Origin: Augochlora pura
Taxonomy: Eukaryota > Arthropoda > Insecta > Hymenoptera > Halictidae
NCBI RefSeq assembly: GCF_028453695.1
Contig: NC_135779.1
Location: forward strand, 1,054,001-1,118,000
Length of the DNA: 64,000 nt
Direction of reading: 5' to 3'
Shown: positions 22,460 to 34,635 of the stretch, piece after piece
How positions within the stretch are numbered: position 1 is the stretch's first letter
How the letters are laid out: each line of letters begins with the position of its first letter
Program-made: the position numbers and the translations under genes
The notes under the pieces: generated by a model
Databases searched by the model: none
Told to the model about the DNA's origin: nothing
What the model saw: the letters and a program-made list of their open reading frames with translations, nothing else

Positions 22460-24325
22460 TCAGACGAACACAACGTGGGGCTTCTCCGGAAGCGGAGGTT
22501 CATAATCGTAATCGTAGTCGTAGTCGTAACCGTAGCCGACCCGATGGAGATTGGACCGCGGCGGCGCCGAGGGCGGTGGGCTCTGCATGCGATACAGCGA
22601 GAGGACTTCCGGCGGCTCGTCCCGGAGATCCGTCACGTCGGCGACGGCGTAGACGCCCTCTTCCGTGGGCCTCTGATAGGGCTCCGGGTCGCGTCGATTG
22701 TTCGTCCTGGTGTACCTCGGTGTCTCGTAGATGTTGGTGTCCTGCGACGGCGGGCTTCTCTGGCCAATCTTGCCGCGAGGTGTGTCGTAGGGCGTGGTGT
22801 CCTCGTTCCTGGCCAGCAGCCGCCTGCTGTACGACTCGGCGTTCTTGTCCAGCTCGTCGTTGTTCCGGCCGACGTAGACCAGGAACTCGGGCCTGTTGGG
22901 CGCGGCGTACGCCAGCCGCTTCTTCCTCTTGGACCTGGTCAGGTGCGCTATCAGCACCAGGATGGCGGCGGTGGCGGCCAGGCAGCCGGCCGCGGACAGG
23001 GACAAATAGAGGGGGCTGAGCCGGCACCGCAGAGAGCCCTCGGACAGCCCGATCAACGGTTTCCCGACGAACTCCTCGTCGGAACAGACGATGTCGTGGG
23101 TGTCCAGCTCCAGCCTCGACTCGTTCCTTCGCTCCTCCGTCCTGATCACGTTCCAGAGCCAGTGCACCGAGCAGTTGCAGATCAGAGGATTGCCGCCGAC
23201 CCTCAGAAACGACAGATTGTCCACCGGGAACTGAGTGGGCTGGAGCGTCGAGAGGCTGCACCGTCTCAGCGAGACCCACTTCAGATACCTGGCGCTGTAC
23301 AGCACCCTAGCAGGCAGCTCCTTCAAGCCTCGGTTACCGTCCAACGAGATCCGTTCGAGGTTCACGTTGTCGGCGAACGCTCTGGCGTGCACGCTGCCGA
23401 TGGTGCAGTCGTTCAACTCCAAGCTCCTCAGCTCGAACAGATTTCGGAAGCCTACCGCTTCGAGGACGCCCAGGGGATTACGGCTGAGGATCAGATTCGA
23501 GAGGACGTTTAATCTGGCCAGAGCCGAGGTAGGTACGGAGGTTAGATTGTTTCCCGATAAGTTGAGATGCAGCAGATCCGGGAGACGGTCGAACGCGTCG
23601 TCGGCGATGTTCCTGATCACGTTGTTCGCGAGGTCCAGCGAGACTAAAGACGGCAACGAAGGCAGCGAGTCCTTGTCTAGCTCCTGGATCAGGTTATCGG
23701 AGAGATCGACATTCTCCAGACTGGGCGCCAGGGCCAGGTTCCCGGTCGGCACCTCCAGCAACGAGTTCTCCTTCAGCACGAGCGTGCGGATCTTGTGGAG
23801 GTTCTTCAGAAGACCGTCCGGCAGGCTGGTGATCGAGTTGTCGCTGAGGTTCAGAACCTCCAATTCGCTGGTGCTCTTGAACGCCTGCTCGTCCATGTCC
23901 GAGATGTTGTTGCTAGCCAAGTTCAGCTCCTTAAGCAGCTCCATCCCCTGCAACGAGTTCTTCGCCAACGCCCTGATCGCGTTGCCGGACACGTTCAGCA
24001 CCAGCAGGCTCTTCTGGAACACAAAGTTCTCCGAGCCCAGGGTGTGGACGTTGTTCGAGGTCAGGTCGAGCGTCTCCAGGTTACCGTAGAACCCGAACGA
24101 GAGGTGGATGCTGGCCACACGGTTGTTGGACAGGTCCAGGTGCTTGATCTCCGGGTTCAGTTGGATCGGGACAACCTCGAGGCCCGCGTAAGCGCAGGAC
24201 GCGCGCAGGCTCTCGTCGTCGCAGCGGCACTGTGTCGGACAGAGACCGCTCGCCACCACTGACATCGCGACGGCCATCGCTATCGCGATTGGCAACGTCG
24301 TCGGCGACGGTCCACGTGATGCCAT
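22460..24325 (-). CDS. Leucine-rich-repeat type I transmembrane receptor (Tartan/Capricious-like)
   Basis: One uninterrupted 621-codon frame. Signal peptide about 1-28 (IAIAMAVAMSVVASG), LRR N-cap with CPTQCRC (29-35) and Cys44, about a dozen LRRs (LDLSNN, LNLSDNSI, LDLANNVI) to about 378, LRR C-cap NPLICNCSVHWLW with four cysteines (383-434), membrane helix about 439-463, stop-transfer RSKRKKR, then a 155-residue cytoplasmic tail. The tail has tyrosine motifs PYDTP and IYETP that could bind SH2 proteins, a YDYDYDYDY run, the Pro-rich PPLPEKP and a C-terminal VVFV like a class II PDZ ligand. The N-cap region (VVPIQLNPEI, FGFYGNLETLDL) resembles Drosophila Tartan/Capricious, which mediate cell sorting and synaptic matching; there is no Ig or TIR domain. 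The family call is inference, the LRR receptor call is not. The ATG at 24325-24323 directly precedes the signal peptide. Confidence 0.88.
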   Translation of the reverse strand: MASRGPSPTTLPIAIAMAVAMSVVASGLCPTQCRCDDESLRASCAYAGLEVVPIQLNPEIKHLDLSNNRVASIHLSFGFYGNLETLDLTSNNVHTLGSENFVFQKSLLVLNVSGNAIRALAKNSLQGMELLKELNLASNNISDMDEQAFKSTSELEVLNLSDNSITSLPDGLLKNLHKIRTLVLKENSLLEVPTGNLALAPSLENVDLSDNLIQELDKDSLPSLPSLVSLDLANNVIRNIADDAFDRLPDLLHLNLSGNNLTSVPTSALARLNVLSNLILSRNPLGVLEAVGFRNLFELRSLELNDCTIGSVHARAFADNVNLERISLDGNRGLKELPARVLYSARYLKWVSLRRCSLSTLQPTQFPVDNLSFLRVGGNPLICNCSVHWLWNVIRTEERRNESRLELDTHDIVCSDEEFVGKPLIGLSEGSLRCRLSPLYLSLSAAGCLAATAAILVLIAHLTRSKRKKRLAYAAPNRPEFLVYVGRNNDELDKNAESYSRRLLARNEDTTPYDTPRGKIGQRSPPSQDTNIYETPRYTRTNNRRDPEPYQRPTEEGVYAVADVTDLRDEPPEVLSLYRMQSPPPSAPPRSNLHRVGYGYDYDYDYDYEPPLPEKPHVVFV

Positions 24326-25280
24326 TCCATATGAACCCCGCCTCGACTGGAACTACCCTGCAACCAAATAACACCGACCGTTCAATACGACCACGGGACT
24401 TACTTATCTCGCTTATTTCGCCCCGGCCAACTGCCGCCACCAACGCAAAAACGAGCGACGAGCGACGATCGATTCCAGCCCGACGGCCGACACACGATAC
24501 GATAAGGAAATATTCGAATCGTAACGATACTGCGAACCCGGTTCTTCCATCTAACCATAACCTTCTTCCCCCCGGAGAACTTGATTCCTTCGTGAATATC
24601 TCTGGAATCAATTCTGCTTCGGCGTTCGACGCCGCCTCCTCGTCGGAATAAGACATTAAACTGTTACGGTGACAACGACGACGAGTACACTCGTCGAAGG
24701 AAACATTACCATTTATATTCGTCTCAATGTTTCAATGAAAATCCTTGCTAACGCTCGCTTACAAATGTCAGACATTCTTGAATCGTTTTAAAAGAACCTG
24801 CCGCGAAGCGAACTGTGTTAAAAGATTCATCCGCGTGATTAAGAGATTACAGAAAATTGTTTCCTCCCTTTGATCTCCGAATACCTCGTTGCAATATTGT
24901 ACAATAATTCATGAAACGTTTCTGCAATCTCTTGTCGTAGCGTTCGATTGCAACCATCTCTCTGGCCGATCAGATGCTAACGACAAAAGTGCAGTATTTT
25001 ATCGCAGTATTTTTTACGAAATATCAATCGAATTTCTAGGAATATCAAAGGAGCAGATGAGAATGATGAAAGTGGACGTTGTATGGGTTTGAATAGGATG
25101 GTTTCGGTAACGATTTAACGGGGAGTCGAGCGTTTAAGGGTCGAGTCTGAGTAACCGAAATAGCCACCGTAGGACGACCGTATTAAAAGTCTGCTAGACG
25201 GTGAAACGAGGTGTAATTACGTGAAACGATGCAGGCCAAAGACGACAGGTTGCACCTAGTCATAGGGGCGCAACGAGAAA

Positions 25281-25311
<31 letters not shown>

Positions 25312-26819
25312 GAAGAGAGAGAGAGAGGAGTCGGCCGAAATAAAAATCGGCCGCGGGTTGGGAAAACAGGGAACCTTTGTGGGAGAGGAACCCGCGAGAG
25401 CGTAACTACCCTTTACGTGCAACGGTTTGCTGCACAAACTCGATGCAAGTTTATTTACGGACACCTGCACGTTCAATTCGCTCGTTCGGATTTTGCACGG
25501 GCAGCCGGTTGCACCCTTGCCTCTTCTTCCTCCTCCTCCTCCTCCACCCCTTGCGTCGGGTTCCTCCTCCTGCTCCGCCGGACCCCGGAAACGCCACCGG
25601 ACCCCCAGACCCCCGGGGATCCGGAGCAGTTTGCGTGTCAACTTTTTACCCCCTCTGTAATCCTCTCTCCTCTCTCCTCTCCTCTCCTCTCTCTCTCTTT
25701 CTCGATTTCGCTCGGCGTGCCGTTAAATAAATAACATTAGCCGCGGGGCCGTGAAAGGAACAATGATAGCGCGGAATTGTTTCGGAAAGCGAATCGCGCG
25801 AGCGACGGTTCGCGCCGCCACGAAAATTAACAAGCCGATAAAAAGTTTATTCGACATCGTTTTTATTATGTCGAGAGCGGGCGCGGAACACCGCGCGAGT
25901 AACCGGTAACGACACCGACGCGGCCGGTCTACACGCTTCCCGCATTATACCGAGCTCCCGCGCGCCGACTGCAACGCTCGTTGCAGCTTAAAATCCTGTT
26001 AAACCCGCCGACAATTCACGGCGCGAAACTCTTCTCCGGTTTGTTGCACGGCCGTCGTTAAACCGTGTCCGCGAAACCCACCGCCTTCGCGGCGTTTCAT
26101 TGGGGCGCGGTCATTTATCCGTCGCGCGCGCCCCGGCGCTTCTTCCTTAGAAAAACCGTCGCATCGATTTAACCCTTGCCGCCCCAGATCCGCCTTTAAG
26201 CAGCTTCGATTCCAGCCGGAACTGTCGACCGTCAGCGGCGATCAGATGACGCCGCCCTATTAAAGACCAGCGAGATAGTCGTTCGGCGAAGGTTAAATAT
26301 TTCTGTGACCTTTAGCTCTGGTCAATTCGCAGACCGTTAATGACCGGCAAAGATTGAATATTCTAGAAGATGCTGTTTTAAGCGCGGCTAGTCGAAGGAT
26401 AAGATACGCGCGAGCGTGTCTCCATTATCGACTGAACTCGCCGGAGCGCGACGATAAGGGGTTGTTTCGCGTAAGTCGCAGGGACATGGAAAGAAGGGAT
26501 GGTAATATCAACGTTCGTCATGATTATTGGAAACAGTCCACGTACGGCGCGCTTATTGTTCGGTTCGGCGGCGTGCATCGAACAACATGTCATTGGTTCA
26601 ATGCCAGGAGACCGCCCCCTTAACCACCGGCACGGCTCACCCCTGACTCCGTCAAGTTTCGAATTACGCGACCACTCGACTTTCTATAGCCCTCCATATA
26701 GCTTTTTTTTCCACAGGAGATAAAGACGTTCTCCACCGACGGCGTTTGTGTTTCAGCCGCGGTCTGTTAACTCGAACCCTCTATTCCTCGGCCAACCCCT
26801 CCGCGCGTGTATCGTCTGC

Positions 26820-26823
<4 letters not shown>

Positions 26824-26886
<63 letters not shown>
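26824..26886. repeat. (GA)n microsatellite, about 31 copies
   Basis: Uninterrupted GA dinucleotides over 63 bases, the longest of at least ten GA/CT tracts in the desert. On the minus strand it yields a meaningless Leu/Ser run. It could bind GAGA-factor-like proteins, but length polymorphism is the safer reading. Confidence 0.97.
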
Positions 26887-26888
<2 letters not shown>

Positions 26889-27714
26889 ACTTTAATATTG
26901 AATAGAAACCTATAACCTTTAACGGGCGTGCATAAGTCGCAGACTCTTAAAATAACCTTTTCTCGTTTCATAATTGCGTACGCTATACGTGGCCATGGGA
27001 CGCTCGTGCTTGCCATGCATGGTCGCAGGTTAGATGAAGCCTGACGACGAGTTTAGGGGATGAAGGGCGCGCGGGCCAGTCGGAAAATGTCGAATGTAAT
27101 CACAAAAATTAAAGGAGCGTGGCGACACTTCCCGAAGCTGCAAAATCTTATTATGTTATCGAACAAAAGTGGGGAACAAGTTCAACGATGTAAAGCCCTC
27201 GTAGTGGGTTCCAGTGGTTTCAGAGACGTTTAAAATGAATTTCAAAGGAATCGTCGCGAGAATTATCTCCAGAAATGCACAGTTCCGTGGATCGATTTCT
27301 TTTCTCTTCAAATCGTATTTTCGAGCAAGCAGATTCCGCAGTTCGATGCACGTTGCATACCGATTATTTCAATTCCACAAACCCGGTCTCCTGGCAAGTG
27401 TTCCACAGGCGGATGCTCCCTGAAAGCTTCGTTTCGGTAAGTGCCGGCCGTGCCAGTAATTTTTCACGTCCCCCTTTTTCTGCGCCCCCCGTGCGCGCCG
27501 CCCCCGCGCCGGAATAACGAATGGCGCTGATCTCGCTGTCATGTATAATGCACAGATTTACAGCATTCCGCTATCTGACAGAGCTATATGTCCCGGGTCC
27601 CTGCCCTCTCCCAGGACCTCGCGACCCCGCAAAAAAATACAGCCGGACGTTAACATCCGCGCCGCGTAATATCCCGTGTGCCAGCGTTATTTTCTTCTCC
27701 GCGAGCAGAGAGAA

Positions 27715-27720
<6 letters not shown>

Positions 27721-27750
<30 letters not shown>
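27721..27750. repeat. (AG)n microsatellite
   Basis: Fifteen AG copies, preceded by an interrupted AAAGA stretch. Non-coding context. Confidence 0.95.
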
Positions 27751-27752
<2 letters not shown>

Positions 27753-30389
27753 AAAATGGAGAGGGATACAGAGATCACCATTGCGTGGCCTTCTTGTTCA
27801 TGGATGCGTCTGGACCAGACAACTGATTTTCGGGGCGAGGGCTGTCGGCGGGGAAGCGTGGGAGGGTACAAGAGCGGACGACAAGCCGAGAAGACGAAAG
27901 TCGTGAAGAAGAGGGTGGAAAGATCCTCCTCGATCTCGGGATCAAGGGGGAGCGTGATTACCTCGAATTTCGGGCTTTCCCGAGCGCCGCTATAAGTGAC
28001 ATGAGCCTGATAAACAACACTTGTACACGACCGGGGAACGATAAGGGCGAAGGGATCTCTGTATTAGCCCGGAATATCCTCCGGCGAGAGGAAAATATTT
28101 GTGTTGCCCCGCTTCCGTGAAATTAGGTCCGAATTAGATGGCTCCGCTTTTTTTTTCTCCGTGGCCGCCAGTTCTCCGCGACGAGCACGATTGATCCTGG
28201 GCCCCAACGCCGGGGCTAATGATATCGAAACAGGAAAGCCGCGTTCATCGAATTGGCTCGGAATCGTTCCACGAGACGACACTGTCTCGTCCATTATGCC
28301 CCCGGCTCGCACGATTCCCTCGATTAGATTCGAGAGAACCGGCGTTGAAACTTTGACGAGCGGCATTTTCTAGGTTACCGAAATTACAAGAAATCTCGTA
28401 CGATTCGCGTCGCTCGTGGAAACATTTTTCTAATAATAAGATTCTAAAGAATTGATAGAAGAACAGCATGGACAACGCGACGCGTTTTACGAGATTCCTA
28501 TTCATTTGTAAGCGGAGAGTCGGAGCCTTTCGGTGTGCAACGATTTAAAAATTTTTCGCATTTCCTTTGCAGCCGCGACGCGGCGGAGCGGACTTTCTTT
28601 CGGAGTGGCGCACATTTTTTTTAAGGGCGGCCCGTCCCGTGTCCACGTGTTTTTAAACATGCAAATGCGCTTCTCATTTGCATCACTTTATACGAACTCA
28701 ACAACTGTAATAGCCAAGTCTTTTCGCCGGCCGGGTCTGGTGGGAGCAATGGTTTCCTTTTACCGGACTCCGCTGCTACGACCACGGTTCTCAACCCTGG
28801 TTAGAACGGTAACCCAGCCAGACGCTCTATGTTGATACGAAATCTCGAACTTTGCTTCCGCGCCTTAATGCGCTAATACATTTCCGAGGAGCTAGTCAAG
28901 AGCATCTGCGTAACGGAACGGAAAATGTTGCCCCCGAGATGAGAAGGAATTCTGACCTCAAATTAGAATTAATCCAATTGAAATTATAATTCCAGTGCAG
29001 CCGAAATGGTTTCGAATAAGCTCGTTCGAGAATACGGAAAATAAAATTACCACGTTTAAAAATAAATGCCAAGTCGATTATTTTCATAACCAAGATTCGT
29101 TTCACCGATTCGGTTAACGATTCAAACACGGCGAAAACTGTAATCGAGACCCCATCGAAGCGATTTTAAGAATCAAGTTTGCGTAGCCGAGCGAATGGGT
29201 AAACTTAGGGTGTAACGAAAACCGCGAAAAAACGCCTAACAGCTCGTTTATGAAAATTGGATGAGAGATCCTTCGACGATCGCCGATCGCCTGCCGACCG
29301 CTTTCATCCCCCGAAACTGGTGTTACACGGGGTCGCAGTAAATTATTCAACCGATACTTCGTCGATCCCCGAGATTCCGGGGTCCGCCCGATAAAAGTAA
29401 AATAAATAATAAACGGCGACGTTTTCTTATCGGGCCGGCATGATGAAATTTGTCCGGGCATGCATAATACATGCGGAAATGGCGTCGAACGAGCTGGCTA
29501 GGCTGTGCCGACTTCTTGTCTATAATGGAATCTGCGCAGTTCGCCCAATTTCGGGAAGGGATATAAAGCAAAGAAGCCGGTGGGTAACGTATAACAGGCC
29601 AAGTCATTCAATTTACAGGATCCCCTTTCCGTTTCCAACTCATCTCGTTCCAGCCTCGGTGGCTCCAAAACTGAACTGAAGATGAGCCAAACTCATACCC
29701 AGACTTGGCTAACCGCGGACCAGGTCGAGCTGCACCCTCCAGCGATGGCTACGAACCACCGTACGCGCAATAATCCGGCTCTCGCTCCGTTCCACAACCA
29801 CGAGCCTGACCGTTTCGATTTTTCAACCCTAATCGCACCGTCTTCCAAATTCTCGTCGCGCAAGATTTCTGCTTCGCCGAACCTTCGCCCGTTTAAAACC
29901 AGAACATTTTTTAAAGTATTCTCGTTAACGCTAAAATTAATCCAGATTGCTCGAACAAATTCTTGTACAGTTTCTTTACGCGAAACTTGTACAATTTAAA
30001 TAACCCCGTTCTCTACAGGTTTATCACTGATTAATGATAATCTTTGGTGACAACTGCGAAATACGCGGCGAAGCCCGTTTATGGCACGAGAAAAACGAGC
30101 AAGATTTCGTTGGTCTAACCCAGATTAAATCGCAACCTCGAATCTCTAGCAAATACGGCTTAAGCAGCTTTGCTTAGCAGCCGTGTCTACAAACTAGCAA
30201 AGTTTCCCCAAAGTTAACATCGATCACCCCTCGCGCAACTTTATCCTCCAGTTTCCCCTATACTTTTTTTTATAAATCGTGGATACTGCAAGGCGTGCAA
30301 GCCGTTCGTTGTAGTTCGCGAAAGTGTAATATTTACTTTTAACAAACCCGCGCCTGCGACGACGCGACATCGCCTCCGTTCTCCCGTAT

Positions 30390-30710
30390 GGGTCCGCCAT
30401 GTTGGAACAGGAAATCGCGATTGGTTATTCAGGTTCTACCTTTTGCGAAACTACACTTTGTCTCGGTTCCGCTATTTTTCTATAAAAGATGCACGAGAGC
30501 ATAGTTAGCATAGTTAGTTAGAGCATATTCTCGATCCCGTAAACCGTCCGCCATTTTCGAGGCAGGAAATCGCGACGCAGGCCGAGCTAATTCGAGTAGA
30601 ACGGTTATCAACGCGTTTCCTTTCAGAAATCTCTGCCGCGGGGTCGTCTGTCCCCGGTCGTCTCCCCGGCCGCGCCGGCCATCTTGGAACAGGAAATCAC
30701 GATCAATTCG
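30390..30710 (+). promoter_or_regulatory. Three copies of a GCCAT...CAGGAAATC composite motif
   Basis: Copies begin at 30396, 30550 and 30678: GCCAT, two to four bases, a G/C-containing spacer, then CAGGAAAT and C(G/A)CGA. GCCAT followed by TTT/CTT is the core of the Pho/YY1 site, and GGAA is an ETS-type core. The copies are 154 and 128 bases apart, and the sequence between them is not repeated, so this looks like a motif cluster rather than a tandem duplication. Function is inference. Confidence 0.45.
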
Positions 30711-33700
30711 TGCTCCACTTTTCCCCAAGAATGCTCCCAATCAGGGGGCCAGTTAGATTTCAGCGAGAGAAATGCGTGCCGACGTTAAGTAATCGGGAGA
30801 ATTTCCAAGCCTTTTCCTCGAGATCTCCAATTCGGGGGGAGAGGCGCGCCCCGCTGCCAATGAATGCATTTTTAAACGAGCTAATGAACGGCGTCGACTC
30901 GCGTTCGCCGTGTGCGCCGTGCTCCCGTACGCGTACGTCGTTATTGTTCGGACGGGAAAGTCATTAAGCGCAATTTTTAGTGGCCCGAGGGTGATAATCC
31001 TCAACTAGCGCCGCCTTCTTACCGCATCAAAAGAAAAGTCATTAAGTGGTAGCTAACTCGAAACTGGCTCGGGGAGGGAAAAAGCATCGGTCGCGTCTCG
31101 CCCGTCTCGCATGGAAAATTCATTTACCCGAACCGCATTTAAACGGGCCGAGTTATGGTTGAATCACTTTTCGCGCTCGTAATTACCCAAGCTATCTTCG
31201 CCGCGAAAATATTAAACGTTCCCACGAGCCATCCCTCGCTTGCAAAATATTGTTACGATGATACCCGGCGCCCTCAAACGAAATTTTATCTTACTATTTT
31301 ATTATTATACTTTACTTCTTTTATACTATCATTATCCCGAATGCTATCGATGCTTCGCATTGAAATATCGACCGAGAGATGCGACCAAAAATTGTCGCGT
31401 AGCATTGTTTCTACATAAAAATATTTCTTCGTAAAATGTGAAGATCATGTAACACGGAAAAAATGTCTTCGTTACGATATTAAACCAGCTTCGACTGCGT
31501 CGGGTTAAATATCGTCGAGCCGTTGTTTCATCGGTTGGCGTTGAACGCGAGTAGACCCGACGGTAAACGTTCTTTTTGAGGGATGGACGGCAGATTCGCG
31601 CTAATGAAATTAGCATTCCATCGCGGCGATTTGTTCGGCGCGCGCGTTACCCATGTTCCATTGCGAGCCACACCGATGACTGTCCGGCAATATTAACGTT
31701 TAATCTGTTAGTGCTCCGCCGGCGAGATATCTGGGGTAATTGCCGTGCAGAAGCATTTATAATCTCGCGTTCTTTCGACTCTCGTCGGCGCGCAGCGCCG
31801 CGCCGCGCGGGTTCATGCATATTCGCGAGGCTTTAGCGATAAGCGATGACGAGCCGACGGTAATTTCGTATGAATTCCCCGGGAAATATGCAGACGACGC
31901 GGAATCACGACTATTTTCAATTCGCGCGACGCGTTTTGCTCTTTCCTCGACCGGGTGATTTACTAGCGGCCGTGTTCTCATTCCCGCCAACGGCGACAAC
32001 GCCACCACCCTCGGGGGACCAGTGTGGCCACCCACGCGCCTAGGCGAATATTGGTTCCGTGGTCCCCCGGCAAAGAGAGCCCCCCCCCCCCCCCCTTTAA
32101 CCGGCAATTTACAATTTTTATTTCGTTATGGCGTCGCATACAGAGCGTATGGAGATTGTTATGTAAATCCGATCGCCCGGTGTCGACGGGGATCCATTAA
32201 CCCCTTAACGATCAAAATGGCAACCGAGGTCGCGGCTTGGCGAGCCGAGTCCTCTCGGCTCATGTCGCAGTTCCGAGTGTACAAGCGTACGCGCATTTGT
32301 TTCAACATAGATGTTTTAGAAGAGCGAGCCTTGCGCGTTTGAAATGTTTTGTCGGCTCGAAATGTGCTCGAAGAGTTTAATAGAAACAGCATAAATCAGA
32401 AGAACTGTTTCCTGTTCTACGAGGATAATGATACGACGGCAAGCGGTTAAATAAAGAGATCGTAAACTCGACGAGGAACTATGTAAAAATCCACCGAACG
32501 TGTACGAGCCAGGAGGAAGGTGGTCAGAGATCCCCCGACGGGGACCGGATGGTTTCGTTGATGTCGATTCCATCGATACCAGGATAAATTGCGCCGGAAA
32601 CATCTGTCCTCCGGCGAAAGAAATTCCAGGGGCCCCGGGGCAGAGAGATATCGGCCTCCGCCCGAGGAAAATTAATACCCTGCCGGTTCGTTAAACGCCG
32701 TTAAATCCGAAAGGCGTTCGGACCCGTATCCCGGGACGAGGCGCGGCGGCTAACGAGAACGAGGCATCTGGCGCGATGTCCGATAGGTCCGCCTCTTGTT
32801 CGGCAACCTATAGTCGTAAAATATTCTCTCTTTTTTTTCCACGGCCGTCCCCTCTAGAAATCTATAGCGCTGATCGGTCTCCGTTCGTTTTCGGTGCGGA
32901 TCCCTTTCGAACAGGTGGCGGAGCAGGGACCAACAGGTAGGAATCCGAGTCCGACGGTACACGGGTCAAGAAATGCATAAATTAAGCTCGGGGGCGCGCG
33001 CGCTAAAGGTCCAGTTCCCGCTTACGAACCTGTAATTTATTCTCGGCTACGACTACGTCGTTCACCCGGCGCGCCGGGGACTATTCATTAAGACGAAGGG
33101 CTGGATTAAAGCGGACCGCTCTCGCGTTCGCGTTCGCGCCCGCGCTCTCTCGATTTTACCGATCCCGAGGATCCCGAGGATCACGAGGATCACGAGGCAC
33201 GGGCCGCCCGCTGCTCGAGGGCGTCCGATCAATTTTCGACCCCACGAATATTACGACTTCCTAAAGATATCTCCTGCGATCGTCTTCTGCTGACCCCGAG
33301 GGGACCTAATGGTCGCGAGCTGTTGCGACGTTGCGTCACCGTTCGCCTTTCATAAATGTTCGAAACCTATATCAGTTTCCTTATTGGTTCGGAGAAAGTC
33401 GAGCTACCGTTAGCCCTCTATAGTCCACATTTTTTATACGAGTATAAAAAGACGACTTGGGCCCAGCAGATATCAATCTTCCGTGTATAAACGAACAGCG
33501 AAATCAGGATAAAAGGAATATATAACAGGCACGTGACTTAGAAATTACACCGAGCCGCAGAAGGTTGAGGAAAATCGTCGACGATATAGCTTTTTGCGCG
33601 ATGGCCCTGGTATATCCTGTAATAATCGAGTAATAAATAATTTTTAACAGATGCTTATAGATCGATGACAGGAGGCCGACGAAGTAAACTGTCCACACGA

Positions 33701-34188
33701 TTTGCAGATGAGCCGGTAAAATAAGGAATTGCCGCAAATAATATACGTAACACGTTGACGGATATTGATGGCCAGGCTGGCTGGGTGTCGTTACGCGTTT
33801 CGCGAGAGATGCAAGAAATCGTTGATCACCGTCAGCGCGACGGACACAGGGCGCGGACGGAGCCCGGCGTCATGAAACTTTCATAAAACGATCAACAGGC
33901 TCGGTGGTCTTAGTTCCACGAAATCGCCGACCCGACAGCTGGGATCCGTGGCAGAGAAATTATGCAGATCTACGCGGCAGAGACTCGACAACGGCGAGAA
34001 ACGCGACGCGGACCTCCGTTAAATCTGCGAGGCGCCGCGAAACAGCTCTCCGCCCGGCTGAGAGATAGCGAAAGGGGTGGACATATCGAGAGGACTTATT
34101 TCGTGGAGGCTGTTCCGTCTGGCGGCGTTTCCGGCTAGGGGATGCCACGGGGTCGGTCATCGAGCATCCCCAGGAGCGATTCGAGCGC

Positions 34189-34209
34189 GGGGGGGGGGGG
34201 GGGGGGGGG
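34189..34209 (+). repeat. Poly-G run (21 G)
   Basis: Twenty-one consecutive G on the plus strand. Such a run can form intramolecular G-quadruplexes, and its length is hard to sequence accurately. Confidence 0.95.
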
Positions 34210-34366
34210 ACAACGGTCCGGTAAAATATTGCCAGGAGATCGAGGGCGATGCCGGGTGTCTTCGAGCTGGTTTCTCGAGAATAGAGCGGAGAACAAGAAG
34301 AGGAAAAGACAGGGTGAAAATGTCGGCGAGCCTCTCCTCCCTCTTCTTTTTCGCTATCTCTTACCC

Positions 34367-34398
<32 letters not shown>

Positions 34399-34549
34399 TT
34401 CTCCTCCTCTCTAGCGAGAGACATCCAGGGGTGATGGCGAGTGGGAAAAAGCCCTGTGCAATTGCAATCCGGACAAATATCCGGAGCCGAGACGAACAAA
34501 GAGAAAAGAGAGAGGGACTGCAAGCAGAGAAATTGTTCGGGTTACTGCG

Positions 34550-34635
34550 AAACGAAACAAAACGAAACGGAACGAGACGGAACGGAACGAAACGGAACGG
34601 AACGGAACGGAACGGAACGGAACGGAACAGAACGG
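34550..34635 (+). repeat. (GGAAC)n / (GAAAC)n pentanucleotide array
   Basis: About 85 bases of ACGAA/ACGGA pentamers; the first half is mixed (AAACG, GAGACGG), the second half nearly pure GGAAC. It is probably a replication-slippage array. A related CCGCT/GCTCC pentamer-rich stretch occurs at about 43497-43570. Confidence 0.93.

Noticed and set aside
22355..23512. 385-codon plus-strand reading frame
   Set aside because: It is the antisense of the LRR receptor; its Arg/Val/Gln-rich composition mirrors the GC-rich codons of the true gene.
29682..29999. 105-codon plus-strand frame starting MSQTHTQTW
   Set aside because: Looks protein-like at first but lacks any recognisable motif and sits in the repeat-rich desert.
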